Source: DATEDA01 sp035286595
GTDB lineage: Bacteria; Pseudomonadota; Gammaproteobacteria; Burkholderiales; SG8-39
Direction: 5' to 3'
DNA length: 64,000 nucleotides
Assembly: GCA_035286595.1 (NCBI GenBank)
Contig: DATEDA010000158.1
Location: 1 to 64,000 of the forward strand
Shown here piece after piece: positions 7,162 through 18,262 of the stretch. Made by a program: the position numbers and the translations under genes. The first letter of the stretch is position 1. Every line of letters begins with the position of its first letter. The notes beneath the pieces were generated by a model. The model was not told the DNA's origin and did no database searches. It saw only the letters and a list, made by a program, of their open reading frames with translations.

Positions 7162-8364
7162 ATGCCGGCCGCGACGCAGACGCGCGTCCCCTGGATCCTG
7201 CCGGTCATCATCTTTTCCCAGTTTGCCGGCACCGCGCTGTGGTTCGCGGGCAACGCGGTGCTCGGCGACCTGCAGCGGGAATGGGGTCTCGCCGCCGAGG
7301 CGCTGGGCTACGTGATCTCCGCGGTGCAGCTCGGCTTCATCGCCGGGACGCTGGCCTTCGCGTTCTTCGCCGTGTCCGACCGGCTGTCGCCGCGGATCGT
7401 GTTCTTCGTCTGCTCGATTCTCGGCGCGCTGTCGAACCTCGGGGTCTACGCGCTCGCGGAAGGCTTCTGGTCGCTCCTCGCGTTTCGGTTCGCGACCGGA
7501 TTCTTTCTCGCCGGCATCTACCCGGTCGGCATGAAGATCGCCTCCGGCTGGTACCGGAGCGATCTCGGGAATGCACTCGGCTTCCTCGTCGGGGCGCTGG
7601 TCGTCGGCACGGCCTTTCCGCATCTGCTGAAGGGGCTCGGGCAAGCCTTTCCCTGGGAGGCGGTCCTGCTCGCGGTCTCCGCGGTCGCGGCGTTTGGCGG
7701 CCTGCTGATGCTCGCGCTGGTTCCCGACGGCCCCTATCTCGCGAAGGGGACGAAGTTCGATCCGAAGGCCCTCGCGGTGATCTTTCGCTCGCGCCTCTTT
7801 CGCGCGTCCGCGTTCGGCTATTTCGGCCACATGTGGGAGCTCTACGCGTTCTGGGCGTTCGTGCCGCTGGTCCTCGCCACGCATGCCGCCGCGAGCGCCC
7901 AGAACCTCAACATCTCGCTGTGGTCGTTTGCCGTCATCGGCGCCGGCTTCCTCGGCTGCGCCGGGGGCGGGCTCGCCTCGCTCCGCTGGGGCAGCGCGCG
8001 CGTCGCGTTCGCGCAGCTCGCGTCCTCCGGGGTCTGCTGCGCGGTCTCGCCGCTCCTGTTCAACGCCCCGACGCCGGTGTTTCTCGCGTTCCTGCTGTTC
8101 TGGGGGGTGGTGGTGGTCGGCGACTCGCCCCAGTTCTCGGCGCTGAATGCGCGGAATGCCCCGCGTGAGCTGGTGGGATCGGCGCTCACGATCGCCAACT
8201 GCATCGGCTTCTCGATCACGATCGTGAGCATCCAGCTCGTGAACGCCCTGGCGAGCGTCACCGGCCCGGCGTACCTCCTGCTGGTGCTGACGCCCGGGCC
8301 GATCCTGGGGCTGATCGCGTTGACGCCGCTCTTGCGAACGGCGAGGGCCTACGGAACGTCCTGA
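7162..8364 (+). CDS. MFS transporter, 12-helix
   Basis: 400 residues with alternating hydrophobic segments compatible with 12 transmembrane helices and a central cytoplasmic loop near 'GPYLAKGTKFDPKA'. 'FATGFFLAGIYPVGMKIASGWY' resembles the major-facilitator motif around helix 5. The start is uncertain: ATG 7162 gives a sensible short N-terminus. GTG 7144 and ATG 7126 are in frame but overlap the SDR, and no option has a good ribosome-binding site. It is likely cotranscribed with the SDR. A carboxylate or aromatic acid importer or an exporter would fit the catabolic context; the substrate is unknown. Confidence 0.85.
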   Translation: MPAATQTRVPWILPVIIFSQFAGTALWFAGNAVLGDLQREWGLAAEALGYVISAVQLGFIAGTLAFAFFAVSDRLSPRIVFFVCSILGALSNLGVYALAEGFWSLLAFRFATGFFLAGIYPVGMKIASGWYRSDLGNALGFLVGALVVGTAFPHLLKGLGQAFPWEAVLLAVSAVAAFGGLLMLALVPDGPYLAKGTKFDPKALAVIFRSRLFRASAFGYFGHMWELYAFWAFVPLVLATHAAASAQNLNISLWSFAVIGAGFLGCAGGGLASLRWGSARVAFAQLASSGVCCAVSPLLFNAPTPVFLAFLLFWGVVVVGDSPQFSALNARNAPRELVGSALTIANCIGFSITIVSIQLVNALASVTGPAYLLLVLTPGPILGLIALTPLLRTARAYGTS

Positions 8365-8382
8365 CCGGCTCGCGCCGGTCAG
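8361..8382. terminator. Hairpin shared by two convergent genes
   Basis: CTGACCGGC (8361-8369) and GCCGGTCAG (8374-8382) form a perfect 9-bp stem with a TCGC loop. The TGA stop codons of both convergent genes lie within the stem arms. There is no T-tract, so its activity as an intrinsic terminator is uncertain. Protection of 3' ends is an alternative. Confidence 0.45.
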
Positions 8383-9362
8383 AGCCCGAGCAAGCGCCGC
8401 GCGTTGCCCTCCACCACGAGGGCTTTTTCCTCGGCCGTGAAGCCAGGGTGGTCGGTCACGATCTCGACCGGCCGCTCGAGCGCGATCGGGAAGCAGTAGT
8501 CGCTGCCCATCATCACGCGGTCCGCGCCGACCAGCGTCTTCAGATAGTCGAGCGCCGGCCCGTGATAGCTGATGGTGTCGTAGTAGAAACGCCGCAGATA
8601 CTCGAGCGGGGACGTCTTGTGGTGCGCGAGCTCCGGGCGCTTCTCCCAGCCGCGGTTGAGCCGGCCGACGAGGTAGGGGAACGCGCCGCCGGCGTGCGGC
8701 AGGCAGACCGCGAGCTTCGGAAAGCGGTCGAGCACGCCGCCGAAGATGAGGTGCGCGGCGGCGATCGCGGTCTCGAACGGGTTCCCGAGCAGGTTCTGCA
8801 GGTAGTGCGCCTTCAATCGCTCGGGCGCGATGACCGTGTTCGGATGGAGGAACACCGGCAGGCCCGCGGCCTCGATCGCCTCGTACGCCGGGAAGAACAT
8901 CGGATCCGAGAGCTCGCGCCCGGCGATCGCGGTCGCCATGTACACGCCGCGCGTGCCGGGGAGCCGGCGCGCGCGCTCGAGCTCCTTCACCGCCGCCTCG
9001 GGGTAGTTCATCGGCAGCATCGCGAGCGAAACCAGCCGCTCGGGATGGCGCTGGTGTGCCGTCGCGGCTGAGTCGTTGTAGGCCTCGGAGAGCTTCTGGG
9101 CGAGCGCGGCGTCCGCCCAGTACACCATCGGGAGCGACAGGGACATCGCGTGCAGCGCGACACCCTGTTCGTTCATTGCCTCGATCCGGGCATCGACGTT
9201 CGTGAAGCGCGGGTTCAGCGGACCGGCCTGGATGGGGCCCGCTTTCAGCACCGGCTTCCCTTCGACCTCGCCGACCTCGCCGCCGCAGCGCGGTCCCTCG
9301 GCCTTCCAGATCGCGATGAGCTCGGCCGGATAGAAGTGGGCATGAATGTCGATCGGGCTCAT
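8379..9362 (-). CDS. Amidohydrolase family 2 protein, ACMSD-like
   Basis: 327 residues opening with SPIDIHAHFYP, the metal-binding H-x-H of the ACMSD (2-amino-3-carboxymuconate-6-semialdehyde decarboxylase) / gamma-resorcylate decarboxylase branch. Further elements are 'VFLHPNTV' with the barrel His, 'CLPHAGGAFPYLVGRL' and 'RVMMGSDYCFP' with the late Asp. Enzymes of this type perform non-oxidative decarboxylation or hydrolysis in aromatic pathways. It shares its 3' hairpin with the convergent MFS gene. ATG is the only sensible start, since homology begins at once. Confidence 0.85.
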   Translation of the reverse strand: MSPIDIHAHFYPAELIAIWKAEGPRCGGEVGEVEGKPVLKAGPIQAGPLNPRFTNVDARIEAMNEQGVALHAMSLSLPMVYWADAALAQKLSEAYNDSAATAHQRHPERLVSLAMLPMNYPEAAVKELERARRLPGTRGVYMATAIAGRELSDPMFFPAYEAIEAAGLPVFLHPNTVIAPERLKAHYLQNLLGNPFETAIAAAHLIFGGVLDRFPKLAVCLPHAGGAFPYLVGRLNRGWEKRPELAHHKTSPLEYLRRFYYDTISYHGPALDYLKTLVGADRVMMGSDYCFPIALERPVEIVTDHPGFTAEEKALVVEGNARRLLGL

Positions 9363-9479
9363 GGGGGCGACTGTACCAGAGGTGAATTCGTCACAAGCCG
9401 TTCGGAGCTTCTCCCCACCCCGGGCGGCGCGGCTCCTCTAGTCTGAGCTCGCGAACATCAACGATCCACAGGAGCCGCC

Positions 9480-9704
9480 ATGAAAACCCAGGACGCCATT
9501 TTCCTCGCCGGTGAATCGATCCCGTTCGGCCTCGCGATCTCCGCTCCGCGCGCTATGACGCTCACCTTTCGCCGCATCGCCGGGCGCGCCCGCAAGCTCG
9601 TGGCTCGCGACGAGCTCGCCACGCGGATCGCGGCCGTAGGACTGATGTTCGGCGGGCTCGCGTGCCTGGTGTGGGTGGTCCTGGGGTACGCAGCCGCGCT
9701 CTAG
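9480..9704 (+). CDS. Small membrane protein, unknown function
   Basis: 74 residues preceded by ACAGGAG six bases before the ATG, which is good support for translation. The C-terminal third (IAAVGLMFGGLACLVWVVLGYAAAL) is one hydrophobic helix. The middle is basic (RRIAGRARKLVARDELATR). No family is recognised. It stands alone between two minus-strand genes, so it has its own promoter, which I cannot place. Confidence 0.55.
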   Translation: MKTQDAIFLAGESIPFGLAISAPRAMTLTFRRIAGRARKLVARDELATRIAAVGLMFGGLACLVWVVLGYAAAL

Positions 9705-9784
9705 GCGCGCATCCTGCCCCCGCCCGGCTTCAAGCCGCGCAGGCGGGAGGACGGAAGGGAATCCGGAGACCGCTGAAAGGCCGG

Positions 9785-10942
9785 TCAGCCCTGGCGTGCA
9801 GCGGGCTGGCCGTGAAGCAGCTCGCGGTGGTGGGCCATGAGCGCATCGAGGACGGCCTTGCGGCTTTCCGGATCGAGCATCACGGCGTCCATCCCGAGGG
9901 TGACCTTCTTGAGCAGGGGCGGCAGCAACGTCACCAGGCGCGCCCGCTCGCCGGCCTCGAGCCTGGGACGCAGGCTCCAGAGGAGCTCCCGCAGCGTTCC
10001 GACCGCTTCCTGCCAGGACGCGCCTTCGGCGCCGCCGCCCGCATGCGCGCGCACGAGCACGCCGTGCCAGCTCTGCCGCACGAAGATCTCGACGGCGGGT
10101 GGCAGACTCGCCCCGGCGAGCTCGGTCTCGACTGCGCGCGCCGCCACCGCTTCGGCGTCCGGGGACTTCGCCGCCGGCGGGGACGACGCTGCCGGCGATG
10201 CGCCTGCGGGACTCGCGGGCGTCGTCGCAGCCCCCGGCGCGGATCTCGACACCGCGGCCGCTACACCCAGCCCGCCAAGCGCCTTGTTGACCGCGCGGTA
10301 CACGTCGAGGACCGGCTGCGCAAGACGCTGCTCCAGCTCCTGGCGGACGGCGCGCAACACCCGGCCCTCGATCTTCACGGCCGCGAAGCCGGCGAACACC
10401 GCGCGGGCGATCGTGAGCGGGCCGAGCGGGTTGTCGCCGTCGTTGATCGCGGGGTGCCGGAAGAGCGTGGCGAAGCGTGCCGAGAGCTCGCCGAGCTCCG
10501 CGCCGGCGTGCTCCTTCAGGCGGGAGCTGAGCCGGCCGATCGCCGCCTCGTTCTCGAGCACGTTGGTCTTGAGCGCCTGCAGCTCGCCGCGGTCGAGGTC
10601 CCGCGCGAGCATCCCCTTCCCCTGCAGCGCGCGCACGCGCTCCTCGAACCGCGCGGCGAACTCCTTCCGGAACGCCGGGAGGAACTGCTCACGCTCGTGG
10701 AAAAGAGACTGCGCAGCGCGCAGATACTGCTCCCGCTCCTCCCGGTCGCGGCTGTGCTGGCCGGTGTCACTCAGCTTGGGGGCCAGGGCGTCGAGGAGCT
10801 GCTGGAGCTCGCCGCCCAAATGCTTCTCCGCCGCGGCACGGCACTGGATCAGGACGGACCCCCGGTCGAGGGTGGCGGCGGCCGACACGAAATAGTCCTC
10901 TGCTCGATGCTCGCAAGGCCACTCGCGCTCGCGCCGGGGCAT
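9785..10942 (-). CDS. DUF1631-like protein
   Basis: About 385 residues, soluble, rich in Ala/Arg/Glu, with likely helical stretches around 'LRAAQSLFHEREQFLPAFRKEFAARFEERVRAL'. 'NPLGPLTIARAVFAGF', 'YRAVNKALGGLGV', 'WHGVLVRAHAGGG..ASWQEAVGTLRELLWSLRP' and 'LLPPLLKKVTLGMDAV' follow the block order I associate with DUF1631, but the protein is about half the usual length. A low-complexity Ala/Pro/Ser linker separates the two halves. ATG 10942 was chosen; a GTG at 11038 extends the frame through non-homologous sequence. Function unknown; no operon partner. Confidence 0.6.
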   Translation of the reverse strand: MPRREREWPCEHRAEDYFVSAAATLDRGSVLIQCRAAAEKHLGGELQQLLDALAPKLSDTGQHSRDREEREQYLRAAQSLFHEREQFLPAFRKEFAARFEERVRALQGKGMLARDLDRGELQALKTNVLENEAAIGRLSSRLKEHAGAELGELSARFATLFRHPAINDGDNPLGPLTIARAVFAGFAAVKIEGRVLRAVRQELEQRLAQPVLDVYRAVNKALGGLGVAAAVSRSAPGAATTPASPAGASPAASSPPAAKSPDAEAVAARAVETELAGASLPPAVEIFVRQSWHGVLVRAHAGGGAEGASWQEAVGTLRELLWSLRPRLEAGERARLVTLLPPLLKKVTLGMDAVMLDPESRKAVLDALMAHHRELLHGQPAARQG

Positions 10943-11124
10943 CCGGGCGGCCGGAGGCTCCACGCAGTGTACGCAGGCGGACGAGCGGGACGGAAGGCAC
11001 CATGCCGCATCGGCCGGGTGGCGATGTGGCGCATTCACGCTGCGACGCCGCGCGCTCGCGGCGTCAGCGAGAATCGTTCACGTTGAGTCGAGTTTGCGAC
11101 GCCGGGAGCGGGCCTGCGCGGCGG

Positions 11125-12012
11125 TCAGTTCCGCGGCTTCCGGTACAGCGTCACGAGCACGGCGGGATCGTCATCGCCCCGGCCCTGAGCGGCGAGCACG
11201 CGGAACAGCTCGCGCGCGAGCCCGGCCATCGGCAGCGGCGTGCCGGTCGAGCGCGCGAGATCGGCCGCGTTGTCGAGGTCCTTGAGGAACAGGTTCGCGG
11301 CGCCGATCGGCTCCGCGTAGCCGCTCACCATCCGCGGCACCCAGATCCGCAGCGGCATCGAATCGGCGAATCCGCCGGCGAACGCCTCCGGAAGGCGGCT
11401 GGCGTCGACGCCCGCGCTCTGCGCCAACGTCACCGCTTCCGCGATCACGGCGAGCGCGCTCCCGACGATCACCTGGTTGCAGAGCTTGGTCGTCTGCCCC
11501 GCACCGGCCGGCCCCATGTGGGTGATGTTGCGGGCGTATGCCACGAGCGCCGGCCGCACCCGGTCGACGGCCTCCGGATGCCCGCCGCACATGATGGCGA
11601 GCGTCCCCTCCTGCGCGCCCTTCACGCCCCCGGAGACCGGGGCGTCGACCCACTGCATGCTGCTCCGGCTCGCGAGCCGCTCGGCGAAGGTGCGCGTCGC
11701 GTCGGGCTGGATCGAGGAGTGGTCGACGAGCACCTTGCCGCGGCCTTCCGCCTCGGCGACGCCGTCGGGCCCGAACGCGACCTCCTCGACCGCGCGCGTG
11801 TCGAGCAGGCAGAGCATCACGATGTCCGCGGCCTTCGCCGCGTCGCGCGGCGTGGCCGCCTCGATCGCGCCCCGCTCGAGCGCGGGAGCGAGCTTGCCGC
11901 GGCTGCGATTCCACACGTGGACGCGGTACCCGCTCTGCAGCAGGCGCAGCGTCATCGGCAGCCCCATCAGGCCGAGGCCGAGGAAGGCGAGGGTCGGTTT
12001 CTCAGTTGCCAC
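11125..12012 (-). CDS. NAD(P)-dependent 3-hydroxyisobutyrate dehydrogenase-family oxidoreductase
   Basis: 295 residues of the beta-hydroxyacid dehydrogenase family. The dinucleotide loop is FLGLGLMGLPM near residue 10. The substrate signature is DAPVSGGVKGAQEGTL, and the catalytic Lys lies in GAGQTTKLCNQ. The start is GTG 12012, because AAGGGAG (12019-12025) is six bases upstream; a TTG at 12018 is too close to that site. It lies 21 bases after ilvD and is its downstream operon partner. Likely reactions are oxidation of 3-hydroxyisobutyrate or reduction of tartronate semialdehyde or similar; the exact substrate is open. Confidence 0.87.
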   Translation of the reverse strand: MATEKPTLAFLGLGLMGLPMTLRLLQSGYRVHVWNRSRGKLAPALERGAIEAATPRDAAKAADIVMLCLLDTRAVEEVAFGPDGVAEAEGRGKVLVDHSSIQPDATRTFAERLASRSSMQWVDAPVSGGVKGAQEGTLAIMCGGHPEAVDRVRPALVAYARNITHMGPAGAGQTTKLCNQVIVGSALAVIAEAVTLAQSAGVDASRLPEAFAGGFADSMPLRIWVPRMVSGYAEPIGAANLFLKDLDNAADLARSTGTPLPMAGLARELFRVLAAQGRGDDDPAVLVTLYRKPRN

Positions 12013-12033
12013 GTTCAACTCCCTTGAGGGGCC

Positions 12034-13746
12034 TCATTCGTTCGGCCAGTCGACCGCGCCCGAATGCGTCACCGCGCCGAGGTTCGCCGATCCGACCAGC
12101 TTCGCATACTTTTCGAGGGCACCGGCGAGCGGCTCGGCCCGCCGCGGCCGCCACCCGGCGCGGCGGCGCGCGATCTCGGCCGCGTCGACGAGCCACTCGA
12201 TCGTACAGGCGTTCGCGTCGATGCGGACGCGATCGCCGTCCGTGACCAGCGCGATCGGCCCGCCCACCGCGGCTTCGGGGCAAGCGTAGCCGATGGCGAG
12301 CCCGCGCGTCGCGCCGGAGAACCGGCCGTCCGTCAACAGCGCCACCCGCTCTCCCATTCCCTGGCCGTAGAGGAGCGCGGTCAGGCCGAGCATCTCGCGC
12401 ATGCCGGGACCCCCGACCGGGCCTTCGTTGCGGACGACGATGACCTCGCCCGCCTGATACGCGCGCGAGCGCACCGCGGATGCCGCGTCCTCCTCGCACT
12501 CGAAGACCCGCGCGCGACCCTCGAACCGGAGCGATTTCAGCCCCGCGATCTTGATCAGCGCGCCGTCGGGGCACAGGTTTCCCTTCAGCACGACCAGGCC
12601 GCCCGACGGATGAATCGGCGCGGCGGCCGGCCGGATCACCGTCCCGTCGGCGCCGGGCGCGTCCGCGAGCGCCTCCTGCAGCGGCCGGCCCGAGAGCGTC
12701 GGGCAGTCGCCGTGGAGAAAGCCGCCGTCGAGCAGCGCTTTCAGCACCGCGCGCGCGCCGCCGACGTAATGCAGGTCGCGCGCGAGGTACTTGCCGCCCG
12801 GCTGCAGGTCCGCGATCAGCGGCGTCCGGCGGAACACCGCGCCGACGTCGTCGAACGTGAAGCGGATGTCGGCCTCGTGCGCGATGGCCGGCACGTGCAG
12901 CGCCGCGTTCGTCGAGCCGCCGGTCGCGGCGACCGCGGCGCAGGCGTTCTCGAGGCTCCGGCGGGTCACGAGGTCCCGCGGCAGCGGGCCGCCCTCGCGC
13001 AGGATCCTCATCACCGTCGCGCCCGCGCGGCGCGCGAGCGCGAGCCGGTCGGAGTAGACCGCGGGCAGCATCGCCGACCCCGGCTCCGCGAGGCCGAGCG
13101 CCTCCGACACCATCGCCATGGTGTTGGCGGTGAACTGCCCCGGGCAGGCGCCGAGCGTCGGGGCGCATTCGCGCTCGATCGCGGCGAGCTCGGCTTCGGT
13201 CATCTCGCCGATCGACAGCGCGCCGACGCCCTCGTAGGCGGTGAGCACGCTCACCTCGCGCCCGCGCCAGACGCCCGGGAGCATCGAGCCGCCGTACATG
13301 AACACGCTCGGGCAGTTGAGGCGCACCATCGCCATCATCATCCCGGGCAGCGTCTTGTCGCAGCCGGCGAACGCGACCAGCCCGTCGTAGCCGTGCCCCC
13401 GCACGACCAGCTCGACCGAGTCGGCGATCAGATCGCGCGACACGAGGCTCATGCGCATGCCGCGGTGGTTCATCGCGACGCCGTCCGAGACCGAGATCGT
13501 GGTCATCTCGAACGGGGTTCCGCCCGCGGCGGCGACGCCGAGCTTCGCGGCTTCGGCCTGCGGGCGCAGCGACATCGAGCAGGGGGTGTTCTCGCCGTGC
13601 GTGCTGACGACTGCGACGAAGGGCTTCGCGATCGCCGCGTCGTCCAGCCCCATCGCGCGCAGGAACGTGCGGTGCGGGGTGCGGTCCACGCCCTCGACCG
13701 CGACGCGCGAGCGGCGCTTCGCCCGATCCTCCTTTGATGCGCTCAT
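12034..13746 (-). CDS. ilvD: Dihydroxy-acid dehydratase (IlvD/Edd family)
   Basis: 570 residues, the usual length. Cluster-ligand cysteines are visible in NTPCS, AGCDKTLPG and GACPGQFTANTM, the three-cysteine pattern of [2Fe-2S] IlvD enzymes. It would dehydrate 2,3-dihydroxy-isovalerate and -methylvalerate in branched-chain amino acid synthesis. The Edd/IlvD family also contains sugar-acid dehydratases, and the neighbour (a beta-hydroxyacid dehydrogenase) would suit either reading. Other ilv genes are absent, so this may be a second, catabolic paralogue. ATG start at 13746. Confidence 0.85.
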   Translation of the reverse strand: MSASKEDRAKRRSRVAVEGVDRTPHRTFLRAMGLDDAAIAKPFVAVVSTHGENTPCSMSLRPQAEAAKLGVAAAGGTPFEMTTISVSDGVAMNHRGMRMSLVSRDLIADSVELVVRGHGYDGLVAFAGCDKTLPGMMMAMVRLNCPSVFMYGGSMLPGVWRGREVSVLTAYEGVGALSIGEMTEAELAAIERECAPTLGACPGQFTANTMAMVSEALGLAEPGSAMLPAVYSDRLALARRAGATVMRILREGGPLPRDLVTRRSLENACAAVAATGGSTNAALHVPAIAHEADIRFTFDDVGAVFRRTPLIADLQPGGKYLARDLHYVGGARAVLKALLDGGFLHGDCPTLSGRPLQEALADAPGADGTVIRPAAAPIHPSGGLVVLKGNLCPDGALIKIAGLKSLRFEGRARVFECEEDAASAVRSRAYQAGEVIVVRNEGPVGGPGMREMLGLTALLYGQGMGERVALLTDGRFSGATRGLAIGYACPEAAVGGPIALVTDGDRVRIDANACTIEWLVDAAEIARRRAGWRPRRAEPLAGALEKYAKLVGSANLGAVTHSGAVDWPNE

Positions 13747-13790
13747 GGGGTCGAGAAACCTCCCCGGCGCTAGAGCGAGGGCCGACCGGG

Positions 13791-15413
13791 CTACGCGGCC
13801 TGCCGCTCGGCCTCGGCCGCCGCCTGGATCCGGGCCCGCTCCGCCCGCGACTCGCGAATCGCGTGGTCCAGCGCCTCGTCGGCGAGCTGGGTCATGGCGG
13901 CGGCGGCGTCCTTCAGGTCCGCGTGCTCCACGGCGCGCGAGATGATCTCGGCCTTGGTCGCGCCCTTCTTCTGGCCGAGGAACGGCTTGAAGAGCAGGTA
14001 GAGCACATCGCGGGCCGGCATGTAGCGGAAGAAGCGGTAGAGCAGCTTCAGCGCCTGCCGGGTGTGGCGCGTCAGCTTGTAGATGATGAGCTTGCGCATC
14101 TCCTCGCTGCGGATCCGGTGGATCACCTCGCCGGGCAGCACGGTGGGATCGATCGAGGAGCACTTGAAGTACTTGTACCAGTCGGTCGCGTCGTTCACCA
14201 GCCCGCGGCGGACGTACTCCTGCCAGAGCGGCGTCCCGCGGTAGACGCACAGACGGTTGAAGCCGAAGGTGTCGATCCTGAGCTTCGACGCGAACTTGAA
14301 GCTCTGACGCATGTCCGCCTCGGTCTCGTCGGGGCTGCCGACCACGAAGAACCCGTGGACGATCTCGATCCCGGCGTCCTTCGCCTTGTTGACCGCGGTC
14401 TCGATCTCCTCGAGGGTCTGCTCCTTCTTGAGCCGGTCCAGGATCTTCTGGCTGCCGCTCTCGATGCCGAACATCAACGTGCGGCAGTGGGCCTTCGCCA
14501 TCGCCGGGAAGAGCTCCATGCAGGTGGAGTCCACGCGCCCCTCGCAGCCCCACTGGATGTCGATGCCGTTGTCGTTGATGCCCTTGCAGATCGCCTGGAT
14601 CCGCTTCGGCTGGAGCAGGAAGTGGTCGTCGACGAAGTACACCGCCCCGTAGCCGTCGGCCTGGAGCTGCTTGAACTCGGCGATGACGTGCTCCGGGCTG
14701 CGGGAGCGCCACTTGCCCTCGTTGAAGATCGGGATGTCGCAGAAGACGCACGGCCAGGGGCAGCCGCGCGAGGTCTGCATCGTGGTGAAGCGCTCGAGCG
14801 ACAGCACCGCCGGCACGTCGAGCGGCATCGACTCCACGAAGTCGAGCGCCAGGCTCTCGCGGTCCGGGAACGGCCACTGGTCGAGGTGGCGCTCGAGCGT
14901 GCGGTTGGCGTTGTGCCGGAGCTTCCCGCCCTTTTCCTGCCAGGTGACGCCCGCCACGGTGTCGGGGTCGTCGAGCCGCTCCACGAGGTCGAGGATGAGC
15001 TGCTCGCCGTCCCCGCGGCACACGAAGTCGATCTCGGAGACCTGCAGCTTGACGAGCTGCGGGTTGAGCGACGCGAAGACGCCGCCGAACGCGATCTTCA
15101 CTTTCGGATCGGCCGCGCGGATCTGGCGCGCCAGGATCTTCGCGTACGGATAGCTCGTCGTCGACAGGAAGCTCAGGCCCACGAGCGCCGGCCGCTGGCG
15201 CCGGATCTCGTCGATGATCACATCGTTCGGCGTCTCGGGGTTGGCCTGGTCGAACATCGTGACCTCGTGGCCGGCCTGCTTCAGGACCGAGGAGAGGGAC
15301 ATGATGCCGATGGGCGGAAATCCCATGATCCGGATGCGGCCATTCCTGGCGCGCGTCTTGTCGGGGATCGCGTAGAACTGCGGATCCCGGACGTGCACCA
15401 GAAATATTCTCAT
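13791..15413 (-). CDS. B12-binding-domain radical SAM protein
   Basis: 540 residues. The N-terminal ~150 residues look like a Rossmann-type cobalamin-binding domain (MGFPPIGIMSLSSVLKQAGHEVTMFDQ), but the classical DxHxxG histidine loop is not obvious. The radical SAM cluster motif is CPWPCVFC (CxxxCxxC) around residue 220, followed by FVDDHF and a glycine-rich FGIESGS. The C-terminal ~100 residues are helical and charged. This is the BchE/HpnJ-like class of methyltransferases and cyclases; the product is unknown. It is divergent from the fused monooxygenase with 123 bases between, which suggests shared regulation. ATG is directly followed by MRIFLVHVRDP. Confidence 0.85.
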   Translation of the reverse strand: MRIFLVHVRDPQFYAIPDKTRARNGRIRIMGFPPIGIMSLSSVLKQAGHEVTMFDQANPETPNDVIIDEIRRQRPALVGLSFLSTTSYPYAKILARQIRAADPKVKIAFGGVFASLNPQLVKLQVSEIDFVCRGDGEQLILDLVERLDDPDTVAGVTWQEKGGKLRHNANRTLERHLDQWPFPDRESLALDFVESMPLDVPAVLSLERFTTMQTSRGCPWPCVFCDIPIFNEGKWRSRSPEHVIAEFKQLQADGYGAVYFVDDHFLLQPKRIQAICKGINDNGIDIQWGCEGRVDSTCMELFPAMAKAHCRTLMFGIESGSQKILDRLKKEQTLEEIETAVNKAKDAGIEIVHGFFVVGSPDETEADMRQSFKFASKLRIDTFGFNRLCVYRGTPLWQEYVRRGLVNDATDWYKYFKCSSIDPTVLPGEVIHRIRSEEMRKLIIYKLTRHTRQALKLLYRFFRYMPARDVLYLLFKPFLGQKKGATKAEIISRAVEHADLKDAAAAMTQLADEALDHAIRESRAERARIQAAAEAERQAA

Positions 15414-15536
15414 GTGGACTTCCTCTGCGGCAGGTCTCCCAGTCTACGCGAAAGGGCTGCCAGCCGCCGCCGCCCCCGATGCTTTGCACCTAAAATGACC
15501 GCGGCCAGCGCGCGACGCGCAGCGGGAGAGAAGCGA

Positions 15537-17900
<2,364 letters not shown>

Positions 17901-17922
17901 GCCAGCGGGAACGGCCGACGAG

Positions 17923-18048
17923 GTGACTGCCGAACTTGAGGTGTTGCGCGACGCCGTAGCGCGTCTCGACCGCGCGGGCGTGCGGGCGGCCCCGCTCGGG
18001 GTCGCCGATCTCCTGGACCATTGCCGCGATGCAGGACACGACGCCTGA
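17923..18048 (+). pseudogene. Internally deleted MNT/AbiEii-type nucleotidyltransferase relic
   Basis: A 41-codon frame starting at GTG. The first half (TAELEVLRDAVARLDRAGV) looks like the N-terminus of minimal nucleotidyltransferases of the AbiEii/DUF6036-like group. The second half (LGVADLLDHCRDAGHDA) looks like their C-terminal end. The catalytic core with the G-S-x-A and D-x-D region, about 130 residues, is missing between them. The downstream small gene, which normally accompanies such enzymes, begins inside the last codons in the usual overlapping arrangement. The deletion is in frame, so a peptide could still be made and could couple translation. Confidence 0.5.
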
Positions 18049-18262
18049 GTTCCGCCGGCTCGTCGCGGAGCGTCTGCGGCGCATGGCGCCCGAGGAACGG
18101 GTCCGTCTCTGCGCCGAGATGTTCGAAACGGCGCGTCACCTGATTGAAGCTTCGCTGCCGGCGGGCATCGGACCGCTCGAGCGGAGAAAGCGTCTCGGCG
18201 AGCGGCTCTACGGCGAATTCGCGCGCCGGGCGTTCGCCGCCTCAACTGGCTCTCCTCGCTAG
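18029..18262 (+). CDS. Small partner protein of a nucleotidyltransferase-type locus
   Basis: 77 residues, soluble. The core EERVRLCAEMFETARHLIEASLP, followed by a basic RRKRLGERLYGEFARR, is the pattern of the short protein that regularly follows AbiEii-family nucleotidyltransferase genes in proteobacteria. I infer this from recalled family patterns; no partner domain name is certain. It overlaps the preceding relic by 20 bases. The frame is intact with no stop or frameshift, although its enzyme partner has lost its core. No DNA-binding motif is evident. Confidence 0.6.
   Translation: MQDTTPEFRRLVAERLRRMAPEERVRLCAEMFETARHLIEASLPAGIGPLERRKRLGERLYGEFARRAFAASTGSPR

Noticed and set aside
12034..15489. 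Apparent 1151-residue fusion of a radical SAM protein with IlvD
   Set aside because: The first half is an out-of-frame shadow of the radical SAM gene. The IlvD frame starts at ATG 13746, after a 44-base gap.
13734..15536. Long N-terminal extension of the fused monooxygenase
   Set aside because: It is antisense to the radical SAM gene and has no homology. The FAD-binding N-terminus begins exactly at ATG 15537 behind a ribosome-binding site.
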